Below, in pieces: positions 8,978 through 17,933 of a stretch of 64,000 bases of DNA. The translations under genes and the position numbers were made by a program. Within the stretch, counting starts at the first letter, position 1; every line of letters begins with the position of its first letter. Under the pieces are notes generated by a model. That model saw nothing but the letters and a program-made list of their open reading frames with translations, did not search any database and was not told where the DNA came from. Source of the DNA: Paraburkholderia sp. BL23I1N1 (GTDB taxonomy: Bacteria > Pseudomonadota > Gammaproteobacteria > Burkholderiales > Burkholderiaceae); contig NZ_RAPV01000004.1 in NCBI RefSeq assembly GCF_003610295.1, positions 186,001-250,000 on the forward strand, in the 5' to 3' direction.

Positions 8978-10018
8978 ATGTCCGGCTCGTTAATTGACCG
9001 GTTTCCCAAAGCTGAGGACAATATTTCATTCCAGCGATGCGAGCGGGTGGGCGCTGATCGCGTCGTCCTCAAGATACGCGATCACGGCGATGGTCGTCAG
9101 GTCCTGGAGCGCACGATTACCCGTCCGGACGAAGTAGGGCTGACGCTGGTTCTTCCTCTCCGCAGCGAGAAGCAGTTTTGGGCATTCGCAACAGCGGACC
9201 CGTGGATCGATATTCTGGAGCCGGGTTATCAAGCCATTCATGCGCAAAGCCGGCCAGGCTTTAACAGGCAAGGTCGATCACAGCGGCAGGAACGTGCCGT
9301 CGGTGTTAATGACCGGTTGGGCCAGATTCTGGAGTACGAAACCGAATTCGATCTCGGGGTGGCGTTGGATAGTCTCGTGGGGTCGCTCGGTGCCGAGCAA
9401 TACTGTGTGAGCTGGATCGATTTCGACAGCCGCGGAGATACTGTCGAGCACCGGTACCTCGTTGGTTGTGATCCTGCGTGGATGCAAAAATACATCCACC
9501 GCTCCGGCTACATGAATGATCCGTTGCTCGAGTATGCCAAGCGCAATGCGGCCCCTGCGACGATATCCGGACTGGGAGTCGACGTTTCGGAACACTGGCT
9601 GCTGCAGGAGGCACAACGGCACGGAATGGAAAGCGTCTTGACGTGCCCAGTACACGAGCGAGCGCGGTCGGCCGTGTCCATACTCCAGGTCACGGTCAGC
9701 CGGGACGGTGCCGACGGTGATCGCGTGTTGTTGCGCAATCAGTTCGATTGGCGGTCCACTGCCAGTACGCTATCGGAATGGCGTCTGCGCAGGCTCCGCG
9801 AGGCTGCGGCCCGTTGCGGGCTCCAGGACGAAGATTTGACGGTACTACGCGCGTTGTTGCACTGGAAAGACAGCTCGGCGGAAACGATAGCTGCGGGGCT
9901 TGATATGCGGGCCCGTCATGTGAGACAAGTCGTTTATCCAAGAATTACCGAAAAACTGCGCGTTGCTCATATCAAAGACGCGGTAACTATTGCGTTTAAA
10001 TGCGGCTTGATTAACTGA
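8978..10018 (+). CDS. LuxR-family transcriptional regulator with autoinducer-binding-like domain
   Basis: A 346-residue protein. Residues about 115-235 resemble the acyl-homoserine-lactone binding domain of LuxR proteins (FDLGVALDSLVGSLGAEQYC, DPAWMQKYIHRSGYMNDPLL, HGMESVLTCPVHE). The C-terminus, ending ITEKLRVAHIKDAVTIAFKC before GLIN, matches the last helix of the LuxR-type helix-turn-helix. The first 110 residues are an extra N-terminal part not usual for LuxR. The helix-turn-helix diverges from consensus. The start at 8978 is 2 bp after the GGDEF-EAL stop. No luxI gene is nearby; the only acyl-synthase-like gene is at 52.6 kb. Confidence 0.75.
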   Translation: MSGSLIDRFPKAEDNISFQRCERVGADRVVLKIRDHGDGRQVLERTITRPDEVGLTLVLPLRSEKQFWAFATADPWIDILEPGYQAIHAQSRPGFNRQGRSQRQERAVGVNDRLGQILEYETEFDLGVALDSLVGSLGAEQYCVSWIDFDSRGDTVEHRYLVGCDPAWMQKYIHRSGYMNDPLLEYAKRNAAPATISGLGVDVSEHWLLQEAQRHGMESVLTCPVHERARSAVSILQVTVSRDGADGDRVLLRNQFDWRSTASTLSEWRLRRLREAAARCGLQDEDLTVLRALLHWKDSSAETIAAGLDMRARHVRQVVYPRITEKLRVAHIKDAVTIAFKCGLIN

Positions 10019-10156
10019 TAGCAATATTCAGAGCGCTTCATAACAGATTATTACTGGGCTGTGAAGGGACAAACCGGAGTGGATTTTACGCAGGGTTGTC
10101 GGCTAAATTGGCCGCAAGTTTGCAAGCTGGCCGTACCAGGCCTTTCTACTCCGGTG

Positions 10157-11221
10157 ATGAAAACTGCGATTCTCGTTCGATCTGTTTGCTTCACGGTAGC
10201 GTGCCTGCTGACCGGTAGTGAATCCTGTGCCGACGTCGGAGCTCGACATGTGTACTGGTCGATGGTCACGACATACCCTGAGGATACCGTATCAGGTCGC
10301 GGCCTTCGGTCGTTCGCCGAGCGAGTCGAAACGGAAACGGAAGGCTACATAGCGCCGCACATCCAGTATCGAATGAGTAAGCGCACGGCGCAGCTGGTCG
10401 ACGATGTACGAGCGGGTAGAGTCGACGCCGCAGACATCTTTGGCGGCAATCTGGGCCGGCTCGATCCGCTGTTCGAACTGTCAACGCTGCCATTCCTGGC
10501 GCAAAGCGAAGCGGACGCGAAAACGTTGGCATGCATTGCAGAGCCAGCCTACCGTAGCGCGCTAGCCAAAGCCGGTTTGCATCTACTGGTCGTGTCTCCG
10601 TGGCCGCCCACTGGTCTCTGGTCGCGCACACCTCTCAGAAGTGCGAGCGATATCGCCCATTTGAAGGTTCGTACCTATGACGAAGCGTCGGCGACCGCAC
10701 TAGGCAATGTTGGCGCGCAGGCGTCCAGTCTGCCTATGGAGCAGGTCAAGCCGTTAGTTAGCGAGGGCGGTATCGATGCGGTACTGTCTTCGGGAGATGG
10801 ATCGGTCGGTGACACCCTCGCCGGGATACTTCCAAACTTTGCAGCGGTTCGATATGCCTTCCCGGTTTCGTTCCTCGTGATGAGTGAGAGCCGCTTCAAG
10901 GCGCTGTCCACACAACGGCAGCAGCAACTCACGGCAGCGGCCCATGATGTGCAGACGGCGGAATGGCAAGCGATTCTTCAACGTATTGCGATCAACTACA
11001 CGCACATGAGGAATAACGGTGTGGCCATCGAAGACCCGATTTCGACGGACTTGCGCGCGAAGCTGCAGAACGAAGGCCGGGCTAGGGCGCGAGAGTGGCT
11101 GGGTAGGGCGGGGTCAGCTGGTCAGGCGATTTTTGATGCCTACAACAGTCGTTTGACGGCTCCGGCTGGTTCTGAGTGCCGATCAGGCGCGGTGGAAGCC
11201 CTCGACGGAGGTCTGGGATGA
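10157..11221 (+). CDS. TRAP-type (DctP-like) periplasmic solute-binding protein
   Basis: A 354-residue exported protein of the DctP family, which delivers small carboxylates to TRAP transporters. A signal peptide starts at the ATG at 10157 (MKTAILVRSVCFTVACLLTG). The fold markers include LFELSTLPFLAQSEADAKTL and LKVRTYDEASATALGNVGAQ, then ASSLPMEQV and the long C-terminal helices. Earlier in-frame starts would place non-signal sequence before the leader. The membrane partners DctQ and DctM are absent, so it may act as a sensor partner or with a transporter elsewhere. Its stop overlaps the next start by 4 bp (ATGA). Confidence 0.78.
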   Translation: MKTAILVRSVCFTVACLLTGSESCADVGARHVYWSMVTTYPEDTVSGRGLRSFAERVETETEGYIAPHIQYRMSKRTAQLVDDVRAGRVDAADIFGGNLGRLDPLFELSTLPFLAQSEADAKTLACIAEPAYRSALAKAGLHLLVVSPWPPTGLWSRTPLRSASDIAHLKVRTYDEASATALGNVGAQASSLPMEQVKPLVSEGGIDAVLSSGDGSVGDTLAGILPNFAAVRYAFPVSFLVMSESRFKALSTQRQQQLTAAAHDVQTAEWQAILQRIAINYTHMRNNGVAIEDPISTDLRAKLQNEGRARAREWLGRAGSAGQAIFDAYNSRLTAPAGSECRSGAVEALDGGLG

Positions 11222-11463
11222 TAAACCGAGTCAAGGTTAATTTCGCTGTCGTTGCAGTGGTGGTATATGCATCGGCTTTCGTTGTAGGAGGGGTTGAGGG
11301 ATCAAGGCATTCGGGACCACACGTATCGCCTTCATGGGATATGGGCGATTCAGACACCTACGAGGGGCGCTATGTGAAGGGAAACGAAGTTTGCACCTTC
11401 AGGAATGAGGTGATTGGGGACGGTGCGATCGCGATTGATACGCACTGCGTAGTTAAGGGCTGA
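11218..11463 (+). CDS. Small exported or membrane-anchored protein
   Basis: An 81-residue protein translationally coupled (ATGA overlap) to the DctP-like gene. Residues 8-24 (FAVVAVVVYASAFVVGG) form one hydrophobic segment, probably a signal anchor. The mature part is polar with two cysteines (VCTF and THCVV) that could form a disulphide. I do not recognise a family. Confidence 0.5.
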   Translation: MINRVKVNFAVVAVVVYASAFVVGGVEGSRHSGPHVSPSWDMGDSDTYEGRYVKGNEVCTFRNEVIGDGAIAIDTHCVVKG

Positions 11464-11479
11464 TGTGGGGAGGAAGAAG

Positions 11480-12231
11480 ATGAGCGAGAAATTTATTGAC
11501 CTCAATGTCGATCTCGGGGAAGGGTTCGATCACGACCTCGAGCTGATCGAGCTTGCCAGTTCGGTCAACATCGCCTGCGGTTGGCATGCTGGCGACCCGT
11601 TGACGATGCGACGGGTGACGACAGAAGCAATTCGAAAGGGCGTTGCGATTGGAGCGCACCCTAGCTTTCCAGATCGGGAGAACTTCGGCCGTGCGCCAAT
11701 GCGCCTGCCGGCCGACGAGGTCTACGCCGGCGTGCAGTATCAGGTGGGCGCGCTGGCCGCCGTTGTGGCGGGGCTCAGCGGCCGTCTGGCTCACGTGAAG
11801 CCTCATGGGGCTCTGTACAACATGGCAGAGACAGATGAGGAACTCGCCTTCGCCATCGTACGGGCGATAAGGGACTACGACCCGGATCTGCTCATCTACG
11901 GACTCGCCGGCGGCCAGCTCGTCCGCCTGGCCCGCGAAGAGGGGTTGCTCGTGCGTATACGCCGGAAGGCAAGCTTGTACCTCGGACGCAAGCGAACGCC
12001 GTGTTGGAAAGCGATGTCGCGGCTTGTCAGCAGGCGCTTGGCATGGCGCGTGATGGCCGGATCAAGGCGGTCGACGGCCGCTGGATCGAAATTCGGCCCA
12101 CAACACTGTGCCTTCACGGCGACGGGCCCCATGCTGTGGCGTTTGCGAACCTGATCCGCGACGCCTTACGTAACACAGGCATCGGCGTCAGGGCGCCAGA
12201 GATTGCGCAGTACGTTTCGGAGCATGCCTGA
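11480..12231 (+). pseudogene. pxpA: 5-oxoprolinase subunit A (LamB/YcsF family), frameshifted by a short deletion
   Basis: PxpA takes part in ATP-dependent cleavage of 5-oxoproline. The first frame gives the family start FIDLNVDLGEGF, then SSVNIACGWHAGDP, GAHPSFPDRENFGR and HVKPHGALYN up to LAREEGLL near 11950. The sequence then continues in another frame as AYTPEGKLVPRTQANAV, and on to LCLHGDGPHAVAFA and the stop at 12231. The usual link 'V..E.FADR' between the two parts is missing, so a deletion of about 20-odd bases, not a multiple of three, broke the gene. Partners pxpB and pxpC are absent. Confidence 0.8.
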
Positions 12232-12244
12232 AAGGCGCAGCCGC

Positions 12245-12637
12245 TTAAAAAGCGAGATCGATTGCTTTCTTGACGAGCAACTGGTCGATCTGGCCGGAGT
12301 CGGAGGCACTTTGGTAAACGAGTGCGATCAATTTCGATTTTTTCTGGGCGTCGATGGGGCGATTTCCTAGTGCGACGTCGACCGCGACGAGTACCCGGCA
12401 CAGCATATTTTCATCGACAGCGCCGTGGCGCGTCACGCGGGTTCCCGTCACCAGGTACAGGACATCGAAGCCGCGCTGAGCGAGAGCCGCCAGATATCCG
12501 ACGTCGGGTAGACGCACGCCCTGTTCGTAATTGAATTGCGCGCGACGACTGGCACCCGAAATCGCATGCATCTCGCCTTGGGAGAGTCCTAGCCGTTCGC
12601 GTTCCACGATGAGTCGCGAGCCAAAGGTTTCTGGCAT
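12245..12637 (-). CDS. XRE-family helix-turn-helix regulator
   Basis: A 130-residue DNA-binding protein, minus strand. The helix-turn-helix lies near the start: FGSRLIVERERLGLSQGEM with the recognition part SGASRRAQFNYEQGVRLPDV. The C-terminal half (KKSKLIALVYQSASDSGQID) is typical of plasmid/phage repressors in Burkholderiales. I took the ATG at 12637, which gives the usual short lead-in; upstream in-frame starts at 12658 (ATG) and 12667 (TTG) are possible. It is divergent from a gp16-like gene and stands at the head of the tra region, so it may regulate both. Confidence 0.75.
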   Translation of the reverse strand: MPETFGSRLIVERERLGLSQGEMHAISGASRRAQFNYEQGVRLPDVGYLAALAQRGFDVLYLVTGTRVTRHGAVDENMLCRVLVAVDVALGNRPIDAQKKSKLIALVYQSASDSGQIDQLLVKKAIDLAF

Positions 12638-12660
12638 ATATGTGCTTAAAATTGACATGT

Positions 12661-12674
12661 GGCACAAACGTGCC
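12661..12674. promoter_or_regulatory. Candidate operator between divergent regulators
   Basis: GGCACAAACGTGCC is an inverted repeat with 5-bp arms and a 4-bp centre, placed in the intergenic space between the XRE gene (minus) and the gp16-like gene (plus). A related half-repeat (GCACATATATGCC on the minus strand) lies inside the start region of the XRE gene. Position and symmetry suggest autoregulation by the XRE protein. Confidence 0.35.
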
Positions 12675-12721
12675 TATATTGTGCGAATGTGATCAAACTT
12701 GCTCAGTATAGGGGCGCTTGA

Positions 12722-12970
12722 ATGCCACTCAAAACCTTGGAAGAGGTCCGAGAAGAGTTCAATCGATACGGCGTCTCGGTATCAAGCTGGGCGAATCAAC
12801 ACAGAATCCCGCGGAATATCGTAAGCGGAGTGCTGCAGGGGCGGCTAAAAGGCAAGCGAGGACATGCACACAATGCAGCCGTTCTGTTGGGATTGAAAGA
12901 CGGCGTTGTAAACCGGGAGGATGCGCACGGGCCAGCATCCGATGAAGTACAGGCGGAAAAGAATGGGTAG
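12722..12970 (+). CDS. Small DNA-binding protein, BcepMu gp16-like
   Basis: An 82-residue protein with the gp16-family pattern: FNRYGVSVSSWANQHRIPRN, then VLQGRLKGKRGHAHNAAVLL and GLK. This family is found on Burkholderia phages and plasmids and resembles a small helix-turn-helix regulator. It is divergent from the XRE gene, with the candidate operator between them. Confidence 0.7.
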   Translation: MPLKTLEEVREEFNRYGVSVSSWANQHRIPRNIVSGVLQGRLKGKRGHAHNAAVLLGLKDGVVNREDAHGPASDEVQAEKNG

Positions 12971-13052
12971 GTGATGGTGTAGGAGCGGTCGGCGTCAATG
13001 TAGCGAGCATTGGCGCCGACCTGACCAGTTGTTGAAACCTGAGAGGTCGACA

Positions 13053-13066
13053 ATGGCTAAAGCCAT
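13053..13066. promoter_or_regulatory. Short inverted repeat ahead of the virB operon
   Basis: ATGGCTAAAGCCAT has 6-bp arms around AA, 51 bp before the virB1 start. It may be an operator for the secretion operon. Support is limited to symmetry and position. Confidence 0.25.
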
Positions 13067-13116
13067 TATATCGTCAGGGCGTGGCCGGCGGCATATCGTG
13101 GGCAGAGGGGAGGGTC

Positions 13117-13785
13117 ATGCTTGACTTCAACGCCCTCGCCCAGCAATGCGCGCCGGACGTTCACCCCACGACGCTGCAGGCGGTCGTGAGGACTGAGTCC
13201 GGCTTCAATCCCTACGCGATTGGCGTCGTCGGTGGCCATCTCGCGCGTCAGCCTCGTGATCGTGCGGAAGCGGTGGCGACGGCAAAGGCACTTGACACCC
13301 AGGGCATCAATTTCAGCATGGGCCTCGGCCAGGTCAACAGGAAGAACCTGGCCCGTTACGGGCTGACCTACGACACCGTATTCGACCTGTGCGCAAACCT
13401 GCGGGCCGGTGCGGACATTCTGCGCAGTTGCTATACCCGCGCCTCCGCCACGATGGGGGCGGGAGATCAGGCGCTGCGTGCTGCAATCAGCTGCTACTAC
13501 AGCGGCAACTTTACGCGCGGTTTCGCGGTGGACTTCAACGGCACGAGCTATGTGCAGCGCGTGTCGGCCAACGCACAACCGGCCGATACCGCAACCAGCG
13601 TGGTGCCGGCCATTCCCGTGGTGATGGACCGGCCGCAATCGGGCGAGCCTGTTCGCATCCGGGCAGCCGACACGCGACGTCCGAGCGCGGCCCGTAACGA
13701 GGCACTCCCCGACGCGCAAAGCCAGATCCACCCGTCATGGGATGCGTTCGGCGACACTCCGTGCGCCGGAACGTCTTGCAAGTGA
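13117..13785 (+). CDS. virB1: VirB1-like lytic transglycosylase
   Basis: First gene of the type IV secretion cluster; opens peptidoglycan for assembly. It has 222 residues. The goose-lysozyme-like SLT fold starts with LQAVVRTESGFNPYAIGVVG, in which the Glu of RTESGFNP is the catalytic acid, and continues with FSMGLGQVNRKNLARYGL and CYYSGNFTRGF. The ATG at 13117 follows a GGGGAGGG ribosome site. No clear signal peptide is seen, as in several VirB1 proteins. The C-terminal 70 residues are low-complexity. Confidence 0.9.
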   Translation: MLDFNALAQQCAPDVHPTTLQAVVRTESGFNPYAIGVVGGHLARQPRDRAEAVATAKALDTQGINFSMGLGQVNRKNLARYGLTYDTVFDLCANLRAGADILRSCYTRASATMGAGDQALRAAISCYYSGNFTRGFAVDFNGTSYVQRVSANAQPADTATSVVPAIPVVMDRPQSGEPVRIRAADTRRPSAARNEALPDAQSQIHPSWDAFGDTPCAGTSCK

Positions 13786-13836
13786 TTTAACCGGCGTGCA
13801 TGGCGGCGCCGCTTACCCACCGCCCGAGGAGGAATC

Positions 13837-14202
13837 ATGTATTTTAAAGTCTCAATCCGTTCACACAGATTAGTACAACTTACCGCATATGCGGCGGGCA
13901 TGCGGACACGTGTCATTCTGACCGCTGTGCGCAGCGCCTTTCTGATCGGCGCCGTCATGGGTCCGCAACTCGCCCTCGCAGGCGGCGGCCTGGACTCGGC
14001 CACCCAGGGTGCGATCACCTTCAAGATCTGGCTCTATTCGTTTCTCGGCGTCGTCGCCGCCTGCGTGCTGATGTGGAAGGGCGCGGAATGCTGGGCCGAT
14101 CGCGCGCACTGGAGCGAGTTTGTGACGATGTGCGGCAAGGTGGCGGCGGTGGGCTCGGTGGTCGGTGTGCTCGCACCGTATCTGTGGAACATGTTCAGCT
14201 GA
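13837..14202 (+). CDS. virB2: VirB2-like conjugative pilin (TrbC/VirB2)
   Basis: Pilin precursor of 121 residues. A long leader ends near AVMGPQLALAGGGLDSATQG, which looks like the signal peptidase site. Two hydrophobic helices follow (FKIWLYSFLGVVAACVLMW and VAAVGSVVGVLAPYLWNMF). Order, size and topology match VirB2. It has a GGAGGAATC ribosome site and is 8 bp before virB3. Confidence 0.85.
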   Translation: MYFKVSIRSHRLVQLTAYAAGMRTRVILTAVRSAFLIGAVMGPQLALAGGGLDSATQGAITFKIWLYSFLGVVAACVLMWKGAECWADRAHWSEFVTMCGKVAAVGSVVGVLAPYLWNMFS

Positions 14203-14209
14203 GCCCGTC

Positions 14210-14644
14210 ATGTCGGAAAAGAACACCTATCCCGGCTTTAATGGCCTCGGCCGTACGGCGGCCATCTGGGGTGTCCCCTATATGGCGATGCTGGTGGTCG
14301 TGGTCGCATCGATGTTCGTGGGCGTGCTGATCTCGTTCTTCGTGGGCCCGGGTGGTCTGCTGTTCGTTTTTCTTGGCTTTCCCGTGCTGCTGTATTTCAA
14401 GCACGTGTGCGAAACCGACGATCAGGGCCTGCGCATCATGTGGCTCGAACTGCGCTGCCGGTTCTACTTCTGGCAACTGCGCGTGCGGGGCCGCCTGAAT
14501 GCGGGGCGCGCTGCGCCTCAGTTCGGTAATACGGCCACCCTTGCCCCATTGCGTTACGGGCGGCAACGCCGCGTCTACCGCGACTTTCTCCAACCCCTGT
14601 CGAGTGGCGAGCGCCGGCTGCGGGAACTCGAAACGGATCAGTGA
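14210..14644 (+). CDS. virB3: VirB3-like inner-membrane protein
   Basis: A 144-residue protein. The N-terminal motif NTYPGFNGLGRTAAIWGVPY is typical of VirB3/TrbD, followed by a hydrophobic pair of segments at about residues 20-65. VirB3 anchors pilin handling to VirB4. Its stop codon overlaps the virB4 start, indicating translational coupling. Confidence 0.85.
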   Translation: MSEKNTYPGFNGLGRTAAIWGVPYMAMLVVVVASMFVGVLISFFVGPGGLLFVFLGFPVLLYFKHVCETDDQGLRIMWLELRCRFYFWQLRVRGRLNAGRAAPQFGNTATLAPLRYGRQRRVYRDFLQPLSSGERRLRELETDQ

Positions 14645-17232
14645 TGAAAGGCAAACCGATGGAAGGCAAACCCCTCGTCTCCAGTGAGATTCTCGGCGCC
14701 ATCGGCGCGGTTGAGGACTGGCTCCCGAAGTTCGGTCATCCGGTCACGAAACACGTGCAGCACCTTGAGGGCAACCGCTTCATGGTGACACTGGCCAAGC
14801 GCGGCGTGCCGTTCGAAGTGCATGAAAACGAAGCGATCGAGCGCATGTTCGATCGCGACACCGAAACGTACAGCAAGCTCGGCCGGGATCTGGGTGGCCG
14901 GCTTGGCTATCACGCCGTCTTCACGCGCCGGCGCGTGAGCTTTGACCGCATGTACCGTTTCAGGCCGCGTTTCCTGCAGTGGTTCGCGTCGGTGTATGTG
15001 GGGAAGTTTCACGAGGAGAAATTCTTCGAGAACCGCTATTACCTGTCGCTGATCCTGAAATACGAAGATTTCGACGATGGGCTGAAGGAGATCGAATCGC
15101 TCGCGCAGCAGGCGCTGCTGCAGTTCGTCGACTACGAGGCCGAGCTGCTCGAAGTGTACGAGCGCAAACACCTGAACGGCACGCGGATGCTGTTCTCGAA
15201 GCAGTACGGGTTTCTGAACGATCTGGTGAACGCTGCGTCGGGTGATCTGCCCGTGGCAGCGGAACCGGGCACGGACATCATTCCTTCGAGCTATCTGCAT
15301 TTCGGCTACAACACGCTCTCGATCCAGGGACCGGGCGTGCCGGCCTCGCGTCAGTTCGCGACCTGCTACGACCTGCGCGGCTGCCCGGACAAGCCAGGGT
15401 GGGGCCAGCTGGATCCGTTGATCTCGCTCCCCATGGCGTTGACGGTTGTGCACTCGTTCAACTGCATGACGGGCTTCGAGTCGAACCGCACGATCGATTC
15501 TGTGATCAACAAGCTGGAATCGGCCGGCGACAAGGCGAAGCATCAGGTGAAGGAACTCCGCGACGCCCAGGGCTATGTGAACACGGGCGAGCTGTCGTTC
15601 GGCGAGTATCACGGCGCGGCCATCATCTATGGCGAGACGGCAAAGGAGGCGCTCGCGAACGGCGACCTGTTTGCTTCGCGATCACTCAACGAATGCAGTG
15701 TCGAATGGGCGCTGGCGACGGGCTCCGCGCCGTTCACGTATTTCTCGCAGGTGCCGGGCGCAAAAGTAAAGCCGCGGCCGAAGGTGCAATCGTCGCGCAA
15801 CTTCGCATCGATGCATGCGTGTCACGACTATTCGACCGGCAAGGCCGAAGGCAACCCGATTGGCGACGGCTCGGCCCTCATCCCGTTCCGCTCGGCCTCC
15901 GGCATGTATCACTACAACCACCACGCGACGCGCCGGGGCGATATCAACGTGGCGGAAAAGCTTGCTGGCCATAACGAACTCAAGGGTACGACCGGGACCG
16001 GCAAGAGCATGGTGGCTGCGGCGATCACCGGCATGCTGTCGCGCTTTGACCCGCTCCTGTACGTGCTCGACAAGGGGCGTGGCTGGGAGGTACTGATCCG
16101 CGCAATGGGCGGTGCCTATGTCTACCTCGAGAAAGGCAAGCCCACCGACTGGGCACCGTTCGAGCTGGCCGACACGCCGGATAACCGCGAGTTCCTGTAC
16201 GGGCTGGTCGAACTGTGCGGCCGGAAGAACGGCGTCGACCACCAGGGCAAGCCGGTCAAGATCGATCTGAAAGCCTCGGAGAAGATCCAGTGCCGCAATG
16301 CCGTCGACGCGGTCATGGGCATTGACGACGTCCGCCTGCGCCGCTTCAGCCTGCTGCTGGACAGCATTCCGGACGAAGGCGATGACGGTCTGCGCGCACG
16401 GCTGTCGATCTGGTGCAAGTCGGAGGGTGGCCGGTTCTGGTGGGTGTTCGACAACCCGCCCAACCTGTCGCTGAACATGAGCGAGCAGCGCTGGATCGGG
16501 TTCGACGTCGAGGCGTTCCTCGTCGAGAACTACGAGCCGTCGGAACCGGCGTTTGCTTACCTGTTCCACCTCAAGAAGCTGATGCGCAGTGAAGGCCGGC
16601 TGATGCAGACGGTGATCGAAGAGTACTGGCTGCCGATCCGCTTTCGCACGATCCGTGAGCAGATCGAGGAAACACTCGCCAGCGGCCGCAAGGAGGGTGA
16701 GTTTCTCACCCTGATCACCCAGCAGCCGGAGCAGGCGCAGCGCGCGGCGGACCTGTTTCCCGCGCTGCGCAGCCTTGTCGCGACCAAGCTCTGGCTGGCC
16801 GATCCGGCAGCAGAGGAAGCAGCGTATCTGCGCGACGGCATGACGAAGAAGGAATTCCGTGAGTTCAGGAAGCTCACGCCGCAGGCCCGGCGCTTCCTCA
16901 TCAAGCAGGGCAACCAGTCTGCCTTCGCGAGTTTTGATCTGACCGGGCTGGATGACGCGATCGCGGTGTTTTCGGGTGACCGCGAGAACGTGCTGATCTG
17001 CGATGCGGTGCGCGCCGAGCTGGGCGACGATCCAGATGTCTGGCTGCCCGTCTATCTGGAGCGCGTGTTTGAACGCAAGCTGCGCACGCGCCTCGCGGCG
17101 AAGCACGGCGCCGATGAGCGTCTGTGGTCCACCGAGCTGCAGCGCGGCCTCGATCGCAAGCGGGCCGAACTCGCGGCCATTTATCCCTCAGCGCGGACCG
17201 TCGAAGCCGACGCCGACGCACTGACTGTCTGA
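14644..17232 (+). CDS. virB4: VirB4 ATPase of the type IV secretion system
   Basis: The largest T4SS ATPase, 862 residues, powering pilus assembly and substrate transfer. The N-terminal CagE/TrbE/VirB domain covers roughly residues 50-330. The Walker A motif KGTTGTGKSMVAAAI is near residues 447-456, and the C-terminal RecA-like part contains the arm ITQQPEQAQRAADLFPALRS. The ATG at 14644 overlaps the virB3 stop. Full-length; no defects seen. Confidence 0.95.
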   Translation: MKGKPMEGKPLVSSEILGAIGAVEDWLPKFGHPVTKHVQHLEGNRFMVTLAKRGVPFEVHENEAIERMFDRDTETYSKLGRDLGGRLGYHAVFTRRRVSFDRMYRFRPRFLQWFASVYVGKFHEEKFFENRYYLSLILKYEDFDDGLKEIESLAQQALLQFVDYEAELLEVYERKHLNGTRMLFSKQYGFLNDLVNAASGDLPVAAEPGTDIIPSSYLHFGYNTLSIQGPGVPASRQFATCYDLRGCPDKPGWGQLDPLISLPMALTVVHSFNCMTGFESNRTIDSVINKLESAGDKAKHQVKELRDAQGYVNTGELSFGEYHGAAIIYGETAKEALANGDLFASRSLNECSVEWALATGSAPFTYFSQVPGAKVKPRPKVQSSRNFASMHACHDYSTGKAEGNPIGDGSALIPFRSASGMYHYNHHATRRGDINVAEKLAGHNELKGTTGTGKSMVAAAITGMLSRFDPLLYVLDKGRGWEVLIRAMGGAYVYLEKGKPTDWAPFELADTPDNREFLYGLVELCGRKNGVDHQGKPVKIDLKASEKIQCRNAVDAVMGIDDVRLRRFSLLLDSIPDEGDDGLRARLSIWCKSEGGRFWWVFDNPPNLSLNMSEQRWIGFDVEAFLVENYEPSEPAFAYLFHLKKLMRSEGRLMQTVIEEYWLPIRFRTIREQIEETLASGRKEGEFLTLITQQPEQAQRAADLFPALRSLVATKLWLADPAAEEAAYLRDGMTKKEFREFRKLTPQARRFLIKQGNQSAFASFDLTGLDDAIAVFSGDRENVLICDAVRAELGDDPDVWLPVYLERVFERKLRTRLAAKHGADERLWSTELQRGLDRKRAELAAIYPSARTVEADADALTV

Positions 17233-17255
17233 CCATAACGCAATGGAGGAATGAA

Positions 17256-17933
17256 ATGAACGTCAACCGTGTCAGGCCGATCGTGCGCCTGCTCCGGGCA
17301 GGCCGTGTGGTGGCCGCTACGTTCGCGCTGTGCGCCGCGAGTGCCGTTCATGCGCAGGGTGTGCCGACGATTTCGCCCGCCGAACTCGCGCAGCAGATGG
17401 TGCAGGTCCAGCAGCTGTTTCAGCAGATCCAGAATCAGGAGGCCCAGTATCAGGCGCTGACCGGCAACAGCAGTTTCGGCAACATCATGAACGACGCATC
17501 GCTGCGTAACTATTTGCCGGAGCAGTGGCAGAACATTTACGACCAGGCGAAGAACGGCAGCCTATCAGGCATCAGTTCGTCGATGCGCACTATCGAACAG
17601 CAGGAGGGCATGACGGACGCGAGCACGCCCGGCCAGCAACGCTATTACGACACGCTCGCGGCCAACAAGGCGATGAACGAGCAGGCGTACAGCGCGACGA
17701 CGGCGCGGCTGAATAACATCAAGCAACTGATGCAGTTGTCCAACGCGACGCAGGACCCGGCGCAGAAGGCGGATCTGCAGAACCGGATGGCGGCCGAAGA
17801 GGCAATGGTTACCAACGAGCAGACGCGTATGCAGCTCACCGCGCAACTGCAGCAGACCGAACTCAAGCTTGCTGAAGAGCAGCGCGACCGGGAATTCGAT
17901 AACGCTCTCATGGGGAAAAACAATGGTCAATAA
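17256..17933 (+). CDS. virB5: VirB5-like minor pilin/adhesin
   Basis: A 225-residue exported protein with signal peptide cleaved near SAVHAQGVPTI. It is rich in Gln and helical (QQMVQVQQLFQQIQNQEAQY), as in VirB5/TraC proteins that sit at the pilus tip. The motif LRNYLPEQWQNIYDQAKNGS is typical. It follows virB4 and overlaps the next small gene by 11 bp. Confidence 0.85.
   Translation: MNVNRVRPIVRLLRAGRVVAATFALCAASAVHAQGVPTISPAELAQQMVQVQQLFQQIQNQEAQYQALTGNSSFGNIMNDASLRNYLPEQWQNIYDQAKNGSLSGISSSMRTIEQQEGMTDASTPGQQRYYDTLAANKAMNEQAYSATTARLNNIKQLMQLSNATQDPAQKADLQNRMAAEEAMVTNEQTRMQLTAQLQQTELKLAEEQRDREFDNALMGKNNGQ

Noticed and set aside
14638..15612. Long minus-strand frame opposite virB4
   Set aside because: It is an opposite-strand shadow of virB4: His/Arg-rich, no family pattern, no ribosome site.
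15682..17106. 474-residue minus-strand frame opposite virB4
   Set aside because: Shadow frame caused by codon bias in GC-rich DNA; the + strand has an unambiguous VirB4.
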